Positions 7,780 through 17,190 of a DNA stretch of 64,000 bases are shown here, in pieces. Origin of the DNA: Portibacter marinus. GTDB lineage: Bacteria > Bacteroidota > Bacteroidia > Chitinophagales > Saprospiraceae. The notes beneath the pieces were generated by a model, which was not told the origin of the DNA, searched no databases, and saw only the letters and a program-made list of their open reading frames with translations. A program made the translations under genes and the position numbers. The stretch covers positions 335,001-399,000 of the forward strand of contig NZ_JAJNKB010000003.1 of NCBI RefSeq assembly GCF_021533195.1, in the 5' to 3' direction. The number at the start of each line of letters is the position of its first letter. Position 1 is the first letter of the stretch.

Positions 7780-10700
7780 TTAGTTACAATTTACAGATTT
7801 ACAGAGGTTTGGAAATTGAATTTGTAGTTTTTTATTCTCAACAAATGGCATATCATCCACATTGAAATTAATATCAGGTAAAAATCCAAATGGACAGACT
7901 CTAAATCCTTCGCAACCTAATTCACCGAAACAAAGCTCGGCTTTAATGCAAACATTACTTAAGGTAGAAAGGCTTCCCACAAAAAAGTCAACAGTTTCTA
8001 TAAAGAAGTCCACAGGTACATTAATGGCGTTAACAATGTCATCAGGTGTAACAGGCAATTCGTCTAGCTTATCGCAAATCTCACAAGTTGCTTCATCTAT
8101 AAGTTCGAAAACTTCTCCCAAGATATCATTAACTATCTGACCAGAGTTTTCCATTAATCCGAATATCGGCAGAATCTCATTAATCTTATTCTGTAACATC
8201 ATTTTCTCATTGGATGTAAATTGCGGCCCTGAAGCAATCTCATTGATCAATTTACGTTTTACGCTTAGTATTTCATTTGCAACAACTTGCACCGCCTCTG
8301 AAACAGCGTCTCTAGTTATTTCTTTGAATTCCGCAACATAGTCTGTATTTAAAATGTCGAGAGCCATATCTTCTATTTTATTTAGGTTGGCAGTGGAGCT
8401 ATTTTGACCGAATAAACTAAGATCCAGATTATGCTCACTATCAATCATATTCAACATAGATATTGTCTGAGAATGATCCATTGGCAAACTACTAACCCCT
8501 CCATTTCTACCCTGATAATTTTGAATAATACCAAAAAGATCATTTATTTCAAGCTGTTTGCTTAAGTTGGCCTGCGAAGCGATGGTCAAGTCCCTGTTAA
8601 AAGCAGCTAATAAATCTTCATCGTAGTCCAATTTTCGACCAGCTTTAGCCTCCGCATAGCCTGGAACTAAATCAGATAGTAGAGCTTCATTATCTGAGAT
8701 GTATTTTTTTATCTCATTCATTTCCACCTTTAGCTTCTCCATCTCCTTTACCTGATTCTCTAATAATGGTATGACATCATTATTATTTAATCCAATAGCA
8801 GTATTGACAAAGTTAGTACCTTTTAATTCTGAGCTACCCCATGAAATACCCACGATTTTTTTGCAATCGTTCAAAGTCAAATCCTTAGGGCTTACAGCCT
8901 TTGCAAATCCAGGGTTTTCTTCATCGGCAATCAGGTAGTCGCCGGAGTTTACGGCTCCTTTGACCTTAACAGGAACCTGTCCCATAAAGGCCACCTTTTC
9001 ATAAAATTGTTCATCTCCGGATAATGGCATATTACCTAATACAAGTGGGTCAGAAGAAATCACCATAAGTTGGGTTGCCTGAGAAATATCCTTAGTGATC
9101 TTGCCATTGACAACTCCTACAACATCGCCTGGATAAAATGTTTCAAGCATATTGATTTTTGGTAAGTATTCCGCATAATCAGCAGATCCCGAGGAAAATG
9201 TAGATCCGGAGTTTAAAAAAGTTAATATTTGATACTGAACCATATTTGCTACGTTGGTTGCTGCGTCAAATGCTGTTACAGTCATGTCTACGAGGTTTCC
9301 TGCTATACCACCACCTAATTGAATAGATGAATAAGTTAAATCTATTGCAGCTATGGCAGTCACACAAACCAAATCTCCTACTCCTGCACCGGCCTCGACC
9401 GATCCAAAAGCAGCACCCACTATTGCTAGGGTGTGGTTAACCAAATCTACTACCACACCTCCAACATCTAGAGCCAAATTAACATTTGCCGCAGCTTGTG
9501 AAGCGAAAGATCCAATGGAACTAGCGATTGCTGCACTTTGAAAAGTCGTTTCTACAATCCATTCCTCACTTTCAAGGATATCTATTTTCGTTTGTCCCTC
9601 TATTCGTCCAACTGCATCATAATTCTCATCAAAGAAAGTAATAAAGTTATTCTTTGCATCTGGCTCATCCAATTTGATAGCTATTCCTTGCTCTTTCGCA
9701 TCGATTTGTACTGGATAGCTTCCCCAGTTACCATCAGATCCTGTTCTATTGACATCAGTGATAATAAGCCCCGGACCAATTAAATCTCCACCCGTTTGAA
9801 GTTCACCACCTACATTCAAATTCATTTCTATTCCTACACCTCCTTCGACTACCAATGAACCGTCGTCTTTAGAGGTAGAATTCGTAGTATTAGTAATATT
9901 TACCTGTCCCAATGTAGCAAAATCATCAGGGTCATCCTGTCTCATGTCACCTCCTATAGTGACATCCTTTTCGACACCTACTCCCCCTTCTACCACTAAA
10001 GCACCTTCATCTTTCGAGTCGGAATTCGTTGTATTCGTCACGAATACCTGACCAAGAGTAGCTGTATCTTCCTCATCATCTTGTGCAATATTTCCTCCGA
10101 TATTAACATCTTTTTCAATACCTACGCCACCTTCTACGATTAATGCGCCATCATCTTTGGAGGTCGAATTTGTGGTATTATTAAATCTACCTATACCGGA
10201 AACAATAAGATCCGTACCAATTATAAAATTACCGTAGAATTCAACATCCCCATTGGCATAAATCCTACCCCTTTCGATATCTGAGGTAATGAAAATGAGA
10301 TCACGCTCGTTTATCGTTCCAAGACGCCCTTCCTCATGTGTTCTATCTAATTCATTACCATCCACGGTCCAGAAAGGATAAACATCATTTCCATTTCCAT
10401 TGCCGTTGCTTCTGTTACCACTATTAAACTCCTTACTTATTTTATCTGCTTCCAACGCATATAAAGCGTAAGGAACGGCCAGGAGTTGAGTATAATTTTC
10501 AATGTCATATTCGCGGTCCAGATCTGTGTCCATGGCGACATGAATCCAAACACTCTTGGTTCTCCATGGCACTTCTTTAAAATTTCCAAGGGTGGGTTTT
10601 CCTTTACCAATGACTGTGTTAATGATTCCGTTCTTGTTACTACTTAAAATGTGCTCCTCTTCATAATACACAGACCCTCCATTTACATCTGATAAGAGCG

Positions 10701-10845
10701 TAAGCTTTAATATTAATTCTTGATCTCTGAGAATATTACCCTCTTCATCCATGGCTACAGCCTGATATTTGAATCCCATATCAACCTGTGCAACGGCAGT
10801 ACTTAGGAAGAGTGTTATGAACGATAAGGTGAAGATTGTTTTCAT
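7780..10845 (-). CDS. 1021-residue fibre-like surface protein with tandem repeats and a cysteine-rich tail
   Basis: Signal peptide (LFLSTAVAQ), then a Bacteroidota N-terminal domain at about 23-135 (MGFKYQAVAMDEEGNI, ending LLAVPYALYALEA). Three tandem units of about 46 residues follow at roughly 218-355, each carrying TNSTSKDDGALIVEGGVG-like sequence with the next G-x-I-x-x-D turns, suggesting a triple-stranded beta fibre. An Ala/Gly/Val-rich stretch occupies about 440-545. From about residue 556, ADYAEYLP leads a module (GDVVGVVNG, VAFMGQVPVKVKG, SGDYLI) that resembles phage fibre chaperone modules such as Peptidase G2; this assignment is tentative. A coiled-coil-like segment and a C-terminal region with eight cysteines end the protein. 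Its start overlaps the upstream T9SS gene stop (ATGA). It is paralogous to the protein at 24473-27166 in its N-terminal and YAE modules. Confidence 0.8.
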   Translation of the reverse strand: MKTIFTLSFITLFLSTAVAQVDMGFKYQAVAMDEEGNILRDQELILKLTLLSDVNGGSVYYEEEHILSSNKNGIINTVIGKGKPTLGNFKEVPWRTKSVWIHVAMDTDLDREYDIENYTQLLAVPYALYALEADKISKEFNSGNRSNGNGNGNDVYPFWTVDGNELDRTHEEGRLGTINERDLIFITSDIERGRIYANGDVEFYGNFIIGTDLIVSGIGRFNNTTNSTSKDDGALIVEGGVGIEKDVNIGGNIAQDDEEDTATLGQVFVTNTTNSDSKDEGALVVEGGVGVEKDVTIGGDMRQDDPDDFATLGQVNITNTTNSTSKDDGSLVVEGGVGIEMNLNVGGELQTGGDLIGPGLIITDVNRTGSDGNWGSYPVQIDAKEQGIAIKLDEPDAKNNFITFFDENYDAVGRIEGQTKIDILESEEWIVETTFQSAAIASSIGSFASQAAANVNLALDVGGVVVDLVNHTLAIVGAAFGSVEAGAGVGDLVCVTAIAAIDLTYSSIQLGGGIAGNLVDMTVTAFDAATNVANMVQYQILTFLNSGSTFSSGSADYAEYLPKINMLETFYPGDVVGVVNGKITKDISQATQLMVISSDPLVLGNMPLSGDEQFYEKVAFMGQVPVKVKGAVNSGDYLIADEENPGFAKAVSPKDLTLNDCKKIVGISWGSSELKGTNFVNTAIGLNNNDVIPLLENQVKEMEKLKVEMNEIKKYISDNEALLSDLVPGYAEAKAGRKLDYDEDLLAAFNRDLTIASQANLSKQLEINDLFGIIQNYQGRNGGVSSLPMDHSQTISMLNMIDSEHNLDLSLFGQNSSTANLNKIEDMALDILNTDYVAEFKEITRDAVSEAVQVVANEILSVKRKLINEIASGPQFTSNEKMMLQNKINEILPIFGLMENSGQIVNDILGEVFELIDEATCEICDKLDELPVTPDDIVNAINVPVDFFIETVDFFVGSLSTLSNVCIKAELCFGELGCEGFRVCPFGFLPDINFNVDDMPFVENKKLQIQFPNLCKSVNCN

Positions 10846-11369
10846 TGTTTGACGATCTTGTTTAATGAGGTTAAATGATTGGTTGTATTATAGATATAGA
10901 TCACGTAAAGCCCGTTTGGCAATTCATCCATTTTCAATTCCTTTTGGCCCAATTGAAAACTTCCCGCAGCACACAACTTTCCCTGGCTATTAAAAATTGA
11001 ATATCGAGGCAAACTCTTTTCGTAAAATTGGTGAGGCAAAAGAATACTGACCTTCCCCAAAGTAGGGTTTGGATAAATTTTAAATTCCTTGTCAGGCTCT
11101 TCGTCTTTATCTACTTCCGGATTAAAAGTTGAATAGGGTTGCAATAAACTGGTTTGTAAAAAACCCTCCTGAACGGCCAGTTCATCATCTTGCATAAATT
11201 GTACAAAAGATTCGCCTATCGTGAAATACATGTTTTCTTCAAAGGCCGATGCACTTGATATTAACTCCAAAGTACCCCTGGTCTGATGAGAACTTTGTGC
11301 GATTAAACTGTTTATACCAAAACAAAATAAAATAAAGTACAGGGAGTGGAAGGGCAGAATGGGGGGCAT
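10842..11369 (-). CDS. Small secreted protein with T9SS type A sorting domain
   Basis: 175 residues: signal peptide (FGINSLIAQ), a short domain with the sequence MYFTIGESFVQFMQ and AVQEGFLQ, then a T9SS type A tail beginning FKIYPNPTLGKVSILL and ending LPNGLYVIYI with a basic final segment (NKIVKQ). The tail is recognised by the type IX translocon, so the protein should reach the cell surface or medium. Its stop overlaps the start of the 1021-residue fibre gene by four bases, which implies translational coupling. The same arrangement recurs at 23956-27166. Confidence 0.85.
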   Translation of the reverse strand: MPPILPFHSLYFILFCFGINSLIAQSSHQTRGTLELISSASAFEENMYFTIGESFVQFMQDDELAVQEGFLQTSLLQPYSTFNPEVDKDEEPDKEFKIYPNPTLGKVSILLPHQFYEKSLPRYSIFNSQGKLCAAGSFQLGQKELKMDELPNGLYVIYIYNTTNHLTSLNKIVKQ

Positions 11370-11500
11370 AGCTTTTTTGGGTTTGGTTAACTAAATATAA
11401 AAAGTAAAAATGATATCGACAATCAAAAAAAATGTAAACTGACAAATATTTGCTAATTCTTGGAAACAAAAGCAATGCAGAAGGAGAGACACATTAATGC

Positions 11501-11533
11501 AAAAAGCCCGAACACTTTCGTATTCAGGCTTTT
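11501..11533 (-). terminator. Intrinsic terminator after rpsA
   Basis: On the minus strand a 14-bp stem (AAAAGCCTGAATAC with its partner, two G-U pairs) closes a GAAA tetraloop and runs into a run of T residues. It lies about 25 bases past the rpsA stop codon, in the expected orientation. Confidence 0.85.
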
Positions 11534-11556
11534 ATACTCTCTAAACTTCAGAAAAA

Positions 11557-13779
11557 TTACTTTCTCCCTCCGTCTAATTCTCCTTGCAATTTCTCCAGCT
11601 CGTCCCACTTGTCAGCAGCTGCAAGCTCTGCTTGCTGCGGCCAGGTGGTAGGATCGTGCATTTTGTATCTAGGTCCAGCCTCTTCAAGAATTTCATTCAA
11701 CTTGTCTACCTCTGCGGCAGCCAGCTCTGAAAAAGTATTGATTCCTGCTTCACCCAGCTTCTCAGCGATCTTCGGTCCGATGCCTTCTATCTTCTTCAGA
11801 TCATCGGCTTTGTCCTCAGATTTTTCAGCTTCCTTTTTAGGAGCTTCTTTTGTTTTTGCTTCAGCTTTCTTAGCCTCTTTCTCCGGAGCAGCTTTCTTAG
11901 CTGGAGCATCTGCCTCAGCCAACTGATCTTTCAATTGAGAAAATACGTTCAAGTCACCAAGCGTAGTTCGCTCAACACCTGCATTTCTAGTCTGCACCAT
12001 ATTGCGGGTTTCTTGTCTTTCTCTCCTCTTTTCGCCCTTCACCTGATCGTCAGCTTCTCTTTGTATATCTTCAAGATATCTTGTATGAGAAACTAAGATC
12101 CGCTTATCGTCTCTGTTAAATTCAATAACTTTGAAAGTTAAATTGTCATCTACATTCGCAAAAGTACCGTCTTCCTTCTTCAAGTGCTTTGCAGGTGCAA
12201 AGGCTTCTAATCCATATGGCAACTGTACAATCGATCCTCTGTCTTCTTTCTTGACAATGGTTGCTTCATGATAAGAGCCTTGAGGGAAAACTTGTGCAAA
12301 TGTATCCCATGGATTCTCCTCAATCTGCTTGTGACCAAGTGAAAGCTTTCTATCCTGCTTATCTATTTCAAGTATCACACATTCGATCTCTTCACCTACC
12401 TTGGTAAATTCTGATGGATGAGAATATCTCTTCGTCCATGAAAGATCTGAAATGTGCACCATTCCACCAATGCCCTCTTCTAGTTCAACAAAAACACCGT
12501 AAGGCGTCAAATTTTTGACAATTCCTGTGTGTCTGCTGTCAACCGGGAATTTCTTTTCAATCCCATCCCATGGATCTTCAGAAAGTTGCTTGATAGAAAG
12601 AGACATTTTTCTTTCGTCTCTGTCAATGGTGACCACTTTCGCATCGTATTCCTGGTCAAGTGTAAAGAACTCTCTGGCATTTACCGGCTGTGTTCTCCAA
12701 CTCACCTCTGAAACGTGAATCAAACCTTCTACTCCAGGACTGATTTCCAGGAATGCTCCGTAATCCTCAATGTTTACGATCTTTCCTTTGACTTCAGACC
12801 CTTCTTTGATCTCTTCTCCTAAAACTTCCCATGGATGAGGCTGTAATTGCTTCAATCCAAGAGAAATTCTCTTCTTATTTTCGTCGAAGTCTAAAACTAC
12901 AACATTTAGTTTCTGATTCAACTCAAGCACTTCATTAGGATGGTTAATTCTACCCCACGAAATATCTGTGATGTAAAGTAGACCATCGACACCTCCAAGG
13001 TCCATAAAAGCACCGAAGTCAGTAATGTTTTTCACAATACCTTCAAGTACCTGACCTTTTTCTAGTGATTGGATGATGGCTTCTCTCTGATCAGCAAGAT
13101 CACTTTCGATTAGTGCCTTGTGAGAAATCACCGCATTCTTAATGGCTTCATTGATTTTCACCACCTTGAACTCCATCGTCTTACCTACATACTGATCGTA
13201 ATCAATAATAGGTTTAATGTCAATTTGTGATCCTGGCAAGAATGTCTCTAATCCACCACAATCTGCAATCAGACCACCCTTGGTTTTACTAATAATGGTA
13301 CCTGTAATAATCGTACCATTCTTGTAAGAATCAACGATATTTTCCCAAGCTTTAAATAACTTGGCTTTTCTTCTCGATAATACTAACTGTCCTCTCTCAT
13401 CTTCCTGACTCTCAACATAAACATCAACTTCGTCTCCTACTTTGATTTCGTCCATGTCTCTGAACTCGGAAAGGGATACAATACCATCTGATTTGAAATT
13501 AATGTCTAATACAACATCACTTTCAGAAACGGACGTCACCTTACCTTTAATGATTTCATTCTCATTAACAGTAGTTAGTGTATTTTCGTACTCCTGGAGA
13601 TATTTTTCGATTTCTTCTTCAGAATAACTGATCGCGTTCTTGTGGCTAACGCTCCAATCGAAATCATCATGTGCGCCTTTGGGTTCTTCTGTCTGAACCG
13701 GCTCTTGCTCGGCAACTGCAGTTTCTTCAACTACTTCCGCCGATTCTTGTGCTTCAGCACTTTTATCATCTGACATCAT
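11557..13779 (-). CDS. rpsA: 30S ribosomal protein S1 with C-terminal helix-hairpin-helix extension
   Basis: 740 residues. Six S1 RNA-binding domains are visible in order, with the conserved turns in domains 3-5 (ITDFGAFMDLGGVDGLLYIT, IEDYGAFLEISPGVEGLIHV, LTPYGVFVELEEGIGGMVHI) and a more divergent sixth. S1 recruits mRNA to the 30S subunit. After domain 6 there is a Lys/Ala/Glu-rich linker (about 625-658) and then IEGIGPKIAEKLGEAGINTF, a helix-hairpin-helix motif, with a short conserved tail to residue 740. This is longer than the proteobacterial protein by a nucleic-acid-binding module. The gene stands as a single unit with its own terminator. Start: ATGATG at 13779; the second ATG could equally be used. 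Confidence 0.93.
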   Translation of the reverse strand: MMSDDKSAEAQESAEVVEETAVAEQEPVQTEEPKGAHDDFDWSVSHKNAISYSEEEIEKYLQEYENTLTTVNENEIIKGKVTSVSESDVVLDINFKSDGIVSLSEFRDMDEIKVGDEVDVYVESQEDERGQLVLSRRKAKLFKAWENIVDSYKNGTIITGTIISKTKGGLIADCGGLETFLPGSQIDIKPIIDYDQYVGKTMEFKVVKINEAIKNAVISHKALIESDLADQREAIIQSLEKGQVLEGIVKNITDFGAFMDLGGVDGLLYITDISWGRINHPNEVLELNQKLNVVVLDFDENKKRISLGLKQLQPHPWEVLGEEIKEGSEVKGKIVNIEDYGAFLEISPGVEGLIHVSEVSWRTQPVNAREFFTLDQEYDAKVVTIDRDERKMSLSIKQLSEDPWDGIEKKFPVDSRHTGIVKNLTPYGVFVELEEGIGGMVHISDLSWTKRYSHPSEFTKVGEEIECVILEIDKQDRKLSLGHKQIEENPWDTFAQVFPQGSYHEATIVKKEDRGSIVQLPYGLEAFAPAKHLKKEDGTFANVDDNLTFKVIEFNRDDKRILVSHTRYLEDIQREADDQVKGEKRRERQETRNMVQTRNAGVERTTLGDLNVFSQLKDQLAEADAPAKKAAPEKEAKKAEAKTKEAPKKEAEKSEDKADDLKKIEGIGPKIAEKLGEAGINTFSELAAAEVDKLNEILEEAGPRYKMHDPTTWPQQAELAAADKWDELEKLQGELDGGRK

Positions 13780-14104
13780 CAGATTTAAAATTTGTATGCA
13801 TCTGAACTTGTATCGATGCAGTGGTTAAAAAATAAATTTAATACTTAGAAATAGCCTGGCTAAAGCCACCAATTGCTAAGGGGCTGCAAATGTAAGGATA
13901 ATTTTTTTATCAGGAATGATATTAATGAAAAATATTGAAGTGCAAAATAGTCTAATCCCATATATTTTAAAACCTTTCTAGCCATTATAGCCCTTAAAGA
14001 GCTTTGAGCTCTTTAAGGGCTTAGCTTAGGCTCAGGCTCAGGCTGCAAAGACTTCAGCTTAATAAACTCCCAAAACAAAAGGTTAACAAGTTGAGACCTA
14101 AATA
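13780..14104. other. Intergenic region upstream of rpsA, holding a palindromic element
   Basis: 325 bases between rpsA and the end of the kinase/aminotransferase fusion gene, both on the minus strand. It must contain the rpsA promoter and leader (about 13780-13900), though no clear TAnnTTTG was found. It also contains the perfect palindrome at 13989-14021, followed by tandem AGGCTC units at about 14028-14043. No open frame of note. Confidence 0.6.
13989..14021. repeat. Perfect 15-bp-stem palindrome, copy 1
   Basis: AGCCCTTAAAGAGCT (13989-14003) and its exact reverse complement AGCTCTTTAAGGGCT (14007-14021) flank the loop TTG. The same two arms occur at 40747-40779 with loop TGA. No T-run follows on either strand, so a repeat element rather than a conventional terminator is favoured, although it sits 84 bases beyond a gene end. 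Confidence 0.85.
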
Positions 14105-16972
14105 TTAAATGTATGGCATCACTTCTTTCATCATAGCCAGCATATATTCTGCATGAGATTGAGTGAAGACCATCGGGGGCTTGAACTTGATCACATTGTG
14201 GTACGGACCATCCGTACTCAGCAAAACGCCATACCTTTTCATTTCATTGACAAAATAAGAGGCTTTGTGAGCCAATGGTGATTTAGTCACCGGATCAGCA
14301 AATTCCCAACCTAGAAAAAGCCCTCTGCCCCGAACATCAACTATGGATGGATATTGTTTGGCAATCTCCTTTAGTTCAGTCGTGATCCATTGACCTAATA
14401 CCCAGCCATGATTCTGCAGCTCACTATCTTCAATGATATCCAGCACTTCCAGTCCAATAGCACAGCTAACTGGATTGCCCCCGAATGTGTTAAAATACTC
14501 CATTCCGTTGTGGAAACGATCTGCAATCTCCTCCGTGCAAACAACTGCAGCAAGTGGATGGCCATTTCCGAATGGCTTACCTATGGTGACCACATCCGGT
14601 CGAAGTCCTTCCGCCTCAAACGCCCACATGTGGGAGCCAACCCTTCCCAGGCCGGTCTGCACCTCATCTGCAATCATCACCATTCCTTTAGTGCGAAAGT
14701 CTTCATATAAAGACCCGTAAAAGCCATCCGGCATCACTACCTGACCACCACAACTCAAGATACTTTCATGAATGAAAGCAGCTGGCAGCTCCATCTGTTC
14801 ATCCAATTTAAATCCTTTAGTACCGTCAGAACCTCTAACCGGATCTGGCATAGGAACGATCTGAACAAAGTCTTTCTGCCCCTGTCCACCTTTGCCCTCA
14901 AATTTATAGGAGCTGATGTCTACACAAAGCGAAGTATTGCCATGATAACCATGTTCCATAGCCACCACACCATTTCGTCCAGTTGCTATACGTGCCATTC
15001 GAATGGCCAATTCATTGGCTTCCGATCCTGAATTGACAAAATGGCAAACCGAAAGGTGATTTGGAAGTGTCCTGGTCAACTTATCAGCAAGCTCAACGAT
15101 ATTACGATGTAAATATCTCGTATTCGTATTCAAAAGTTGGGCCTGCTCCGAAGCCGCTTCGACCACTCTAATATTTTGATGGCCAACATGTGGAACATTG
15201 TTAACGCAGTCCAGGTATTTTCTTCCACTTGAATCATACAGGTATACACCATGTGCTCTCACGATGTGTAAGGGCTCGTCATAAGAAAGTGAATAAGACC
15301 TGCCCAGCTTTTCTCGCCTTTGTTGCTGTATTTTTGCTCTTGTCCATGAATGATTATCTTTTATTTCAAGACCCAGAAATGGTCGTGGATCCGGACTGAT
15401 TTGTTTCCATACTTCGCGTTCCTCCATGAAGCAAACACCTGGAAAGTCATCTTCATAATCTAACATATCCAGGATGATCTGAAAGTGAAGATGTGGCGCC
15501 CAATTCCCGTTCTCGTGAGGCTCACCTAACCAACCGATGAGTTGGCCCGCTGTAACTTCCTGTCCTATTTGCATGTTTTCCAATGTGGCAGAAGAGAGGT
15601 GGCCGTATAAGGTATAAAATCCTTTGTGCTCCAAGATGACTGTGTTACCGTAATTCTTATCACCCTCATTGTTTTTTGAGGCGTGCACTCTTCCATGCGC
15701 GAAAGCATACACTTCACACCCTGCCTCATTGAAGAAATCTAGCCCTATATGCACAGTTCTCCATCTCTGCCCTTCATTTCCATATTCCGTAAAATCATCC
15801 GAGCTGTAAAGTGGTCTGATTTCATCGTAACTGCCAATCGCAAATGTCTTTTGGTGGATAGCCAAAAGATGATTGATTCTTCGCTGATGCTCCTTCGCAT
15901 CATTGTAATAATGCTCATGCCCCAGTTCAGTGCTGCCTACAGTGAGGTCCAAAGTATAGTAATCGCCCTCTTGCACGGGAACTACCATTGCTGTTTTCAT
16001 ATATGACAAAAGGTTTTTCAGATCATTTTCTTCAAATAGTTGATGTCCCGCAGCGTCGAGGAATCGATAATTAGTCCACTTTTCTCCTTTTTCAGCAAGT
16101 CTTCGGATGAGTTTCAAGGCTGGTTGCCTGCTGATTTGTAGATAAACATTTTCAGGTTGATCTTGAAGATTTTTTGCAGAAGTCACCAGGCTAACTGCAA
16201 GTCGCATGCCTATTAATGTATGAAGACACAAAATCTCTTCCCTGCTAAGTTCCTGTATCTTGGAAAAGCCTTTAACAATGTGCACTCCTGAATCTAGAGG
16301 TGAAGCCTGATCCATCATGCCATATGTTAGTAGAATCGCCAATTCATTAATGCGTTGACTATGGCACATGTCTCCGTAATCAATAAAGCCTGAAACCTCT
16401 CCGTCTTTGACCAATATGTTATAGTCATTGAGATCATTATGTATAGTGGTTTTAGGAAATTGATCATACATTGGCATTAGTTCTTCAAAGCGCTCTATAA
16501 AAAGGTCTACGATCGTTTTGATGTCATCGGCAAGCAGACCAGTAAGTGGTTTGATCCAAAGTGCTTGCGCCAAATCCCACCGGAATTCGTGGCGATGGAG
16601 TGCGTCATCACTAAAAGTAGCTATTGTTTGATAATGCCGGGCTGCCTTTATACCAAGGTCTTGATACAGTTCTGGAGTTCTAGGTCTGAAATCAGCCCAT
16701 GGAATACCAGGAGTCCATGGTAGTAAAGTCCACCTTTGACCATTTTCCTCCTTTGTTTTTGTGGGCATGCCAATGTGGCCATAAACCTGGTCTAAAACAC
16801 TTTGAAAACCATGATTACTCTTTGCAGAACACTTTAGTAAGAAAGCTTCACCGCTTTTGGTCAATAGATGAAAATTTTGATCTTCAAAGCCTGCTAGCTG
16901 TTTAGCAGATACCTGTAGTCTCCAGTGTCTGGATGCGAAACTTTCAGCCTGTTGAGGAGTAATGTTATTCAT
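14105..16972 (-). CDS. Three-domain fusion: APH-type kinase, LytM (M23) domain, class III aminotransferase
   Basis: 955 residues, no signal peptide. Residues 1-300 form an aminoglycoside-phosphotransferase-fold kinase with HNDLNDYN (178-185, catalytic Asp180, Asn185) and the metal-binding IDYGD (197-201). Residues about 380-540 are a LytM domain with every zinc and catalytic residue: His408, Asp412, YGHL (His458) and HLH (His494/His496). Residues about 565-955 are a class III PLP aminotransferase with NSGSEAN (647-653), IADEVQTG (Asp769) and the PLP lysine in IGKPFGNG (Lys799). Kinase plus class III 'aminotransferase' fusions are known in bacteria and relate to hydroxylysine or ethanolamine kinase coupled to phospho-lyases (AGXT2L1/AGXT2L2 relatives). 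I infer phosphorylation of an amino alcohol or hydroxy-amino acid followed by beta-elimination of phosphate. The role of a peptidase fold in a cytoplasmic enzyme is unclear. Confidence 0.88.
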   Translation of the reverse strand: MNNITPQQAESFASRHWRLQVSAKQLAGFEDQNFHLLTKSGEAFLLKCSAKSNHGFQSVLDQVYGHIGMPTKTKEENGQRWTLLPWTPGIPWADFRPRTPELYQDLGIKAARHYQTIATFSDDALHRHEFRWDLAQALWIKPLTGLLADDIKTIVDLFIERFEELMPMYDQFPKTTIHNDLNDYNILVKDGEVSGFIDYGDMCHSQRINELAILLTYGMMDQASPLDSGVHIVKGFSKIQELSREEILCLHTLIGMRLAVSLVTSAKNLQDQPENVYLQISRQPALKLIRRLAEKGEKWTNYRFLDAAGHQLFEENDLKNLLSYMKTAMVVPVQEGDYYTLDLTVGSTELGHEHYYNDAKEHQRRINHLLAIHQKTFAIGSYDEIRPLYSSDDFTEYGNEGQRWRTVHIGLDFFNEAGCEVYAFAHGRVHASKNNEGDKNYGNTVILEHKGFYTLYGHLSSATLENMQIGQEVTAGQLIGWLGEPHENGNWAPHLHFQIILDMLDYEDDFPGVCFMEEREVWKQISPDPRPFLGLEIKDNHSWTRAKIQQQRREKLGRSYSLSYDEPLHIVRAHGVYLYDSSGRKYLDCVNNVPHVGHQNIRVVEAASEQAQLLNTNTRYLHRNIVELADKLTRTLPNHLSVCHFVNSGSEANELAIRMARIATGRNGVVAMEHGYHGNTSLCVDISSYKFEGKGGQGQKDFVQIVPMPDPVRGSDGTKGFKLDEQMELPAAFIHESILSCGGQVVMPDGFYGSLYEDFRTKGMVMIADEVQTGLGRVGSHMWAFEAEGLRPDVVTIGKPFGNGHPLAAVVCTEEIADRFHNGMEYFNTFGGNPVSCAIGLEVLDIIEDSELQNHGWVLGQWITTELKEIAKQYPSIVDVRGRGLFLGWEFADPVTKSPLAHKASYFVNEMKRYGVLLSTDGPYHNVIKFKPPMVFTQSHAEYMLAMMKEVMPYI

Positions 16973-17120
16973 ACCATAAACATACAGAATCGAATCTCAA
17001 ATTTAATGATGTGTTAACAAGTGAGTGGTGGTTTTCTACGAATTTTATGAGCAGTTTCATAAGAATCACTCTTGTTTTCCTGATCATTTTGTAAGTATCG
17101 CGTTAGGGATAGGAGGTGTT

Positions 17121-17185
17121 GTCTGAACGGAGCGAATGCGAAGAGAGTACCGGATAGCCCGACCCGACGCAGGAGGGTAACGCCC
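17121..17185. other. GC-rich intergenic segment
   Basis: 41 of 65 bases are G or C, against a strongly AT-rich surround. It includes CGGATAGCCCGACCCGACGC and ends AGGAGGGTAACGCCC. It abuts the stop of the M29 gene. It has the look of a dispersed genomic element, but only one copy is in this window, so that cannot be shown here. Confidence 0.35.
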
Positions 17186-17190
17186 AAATC

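Noticed and set aside
13954-13965. ATCCCATAT upstream of rpsA as a possible dyad site
   Set aside because: Matches only one half of the motif; the TACCAT arm is missing.
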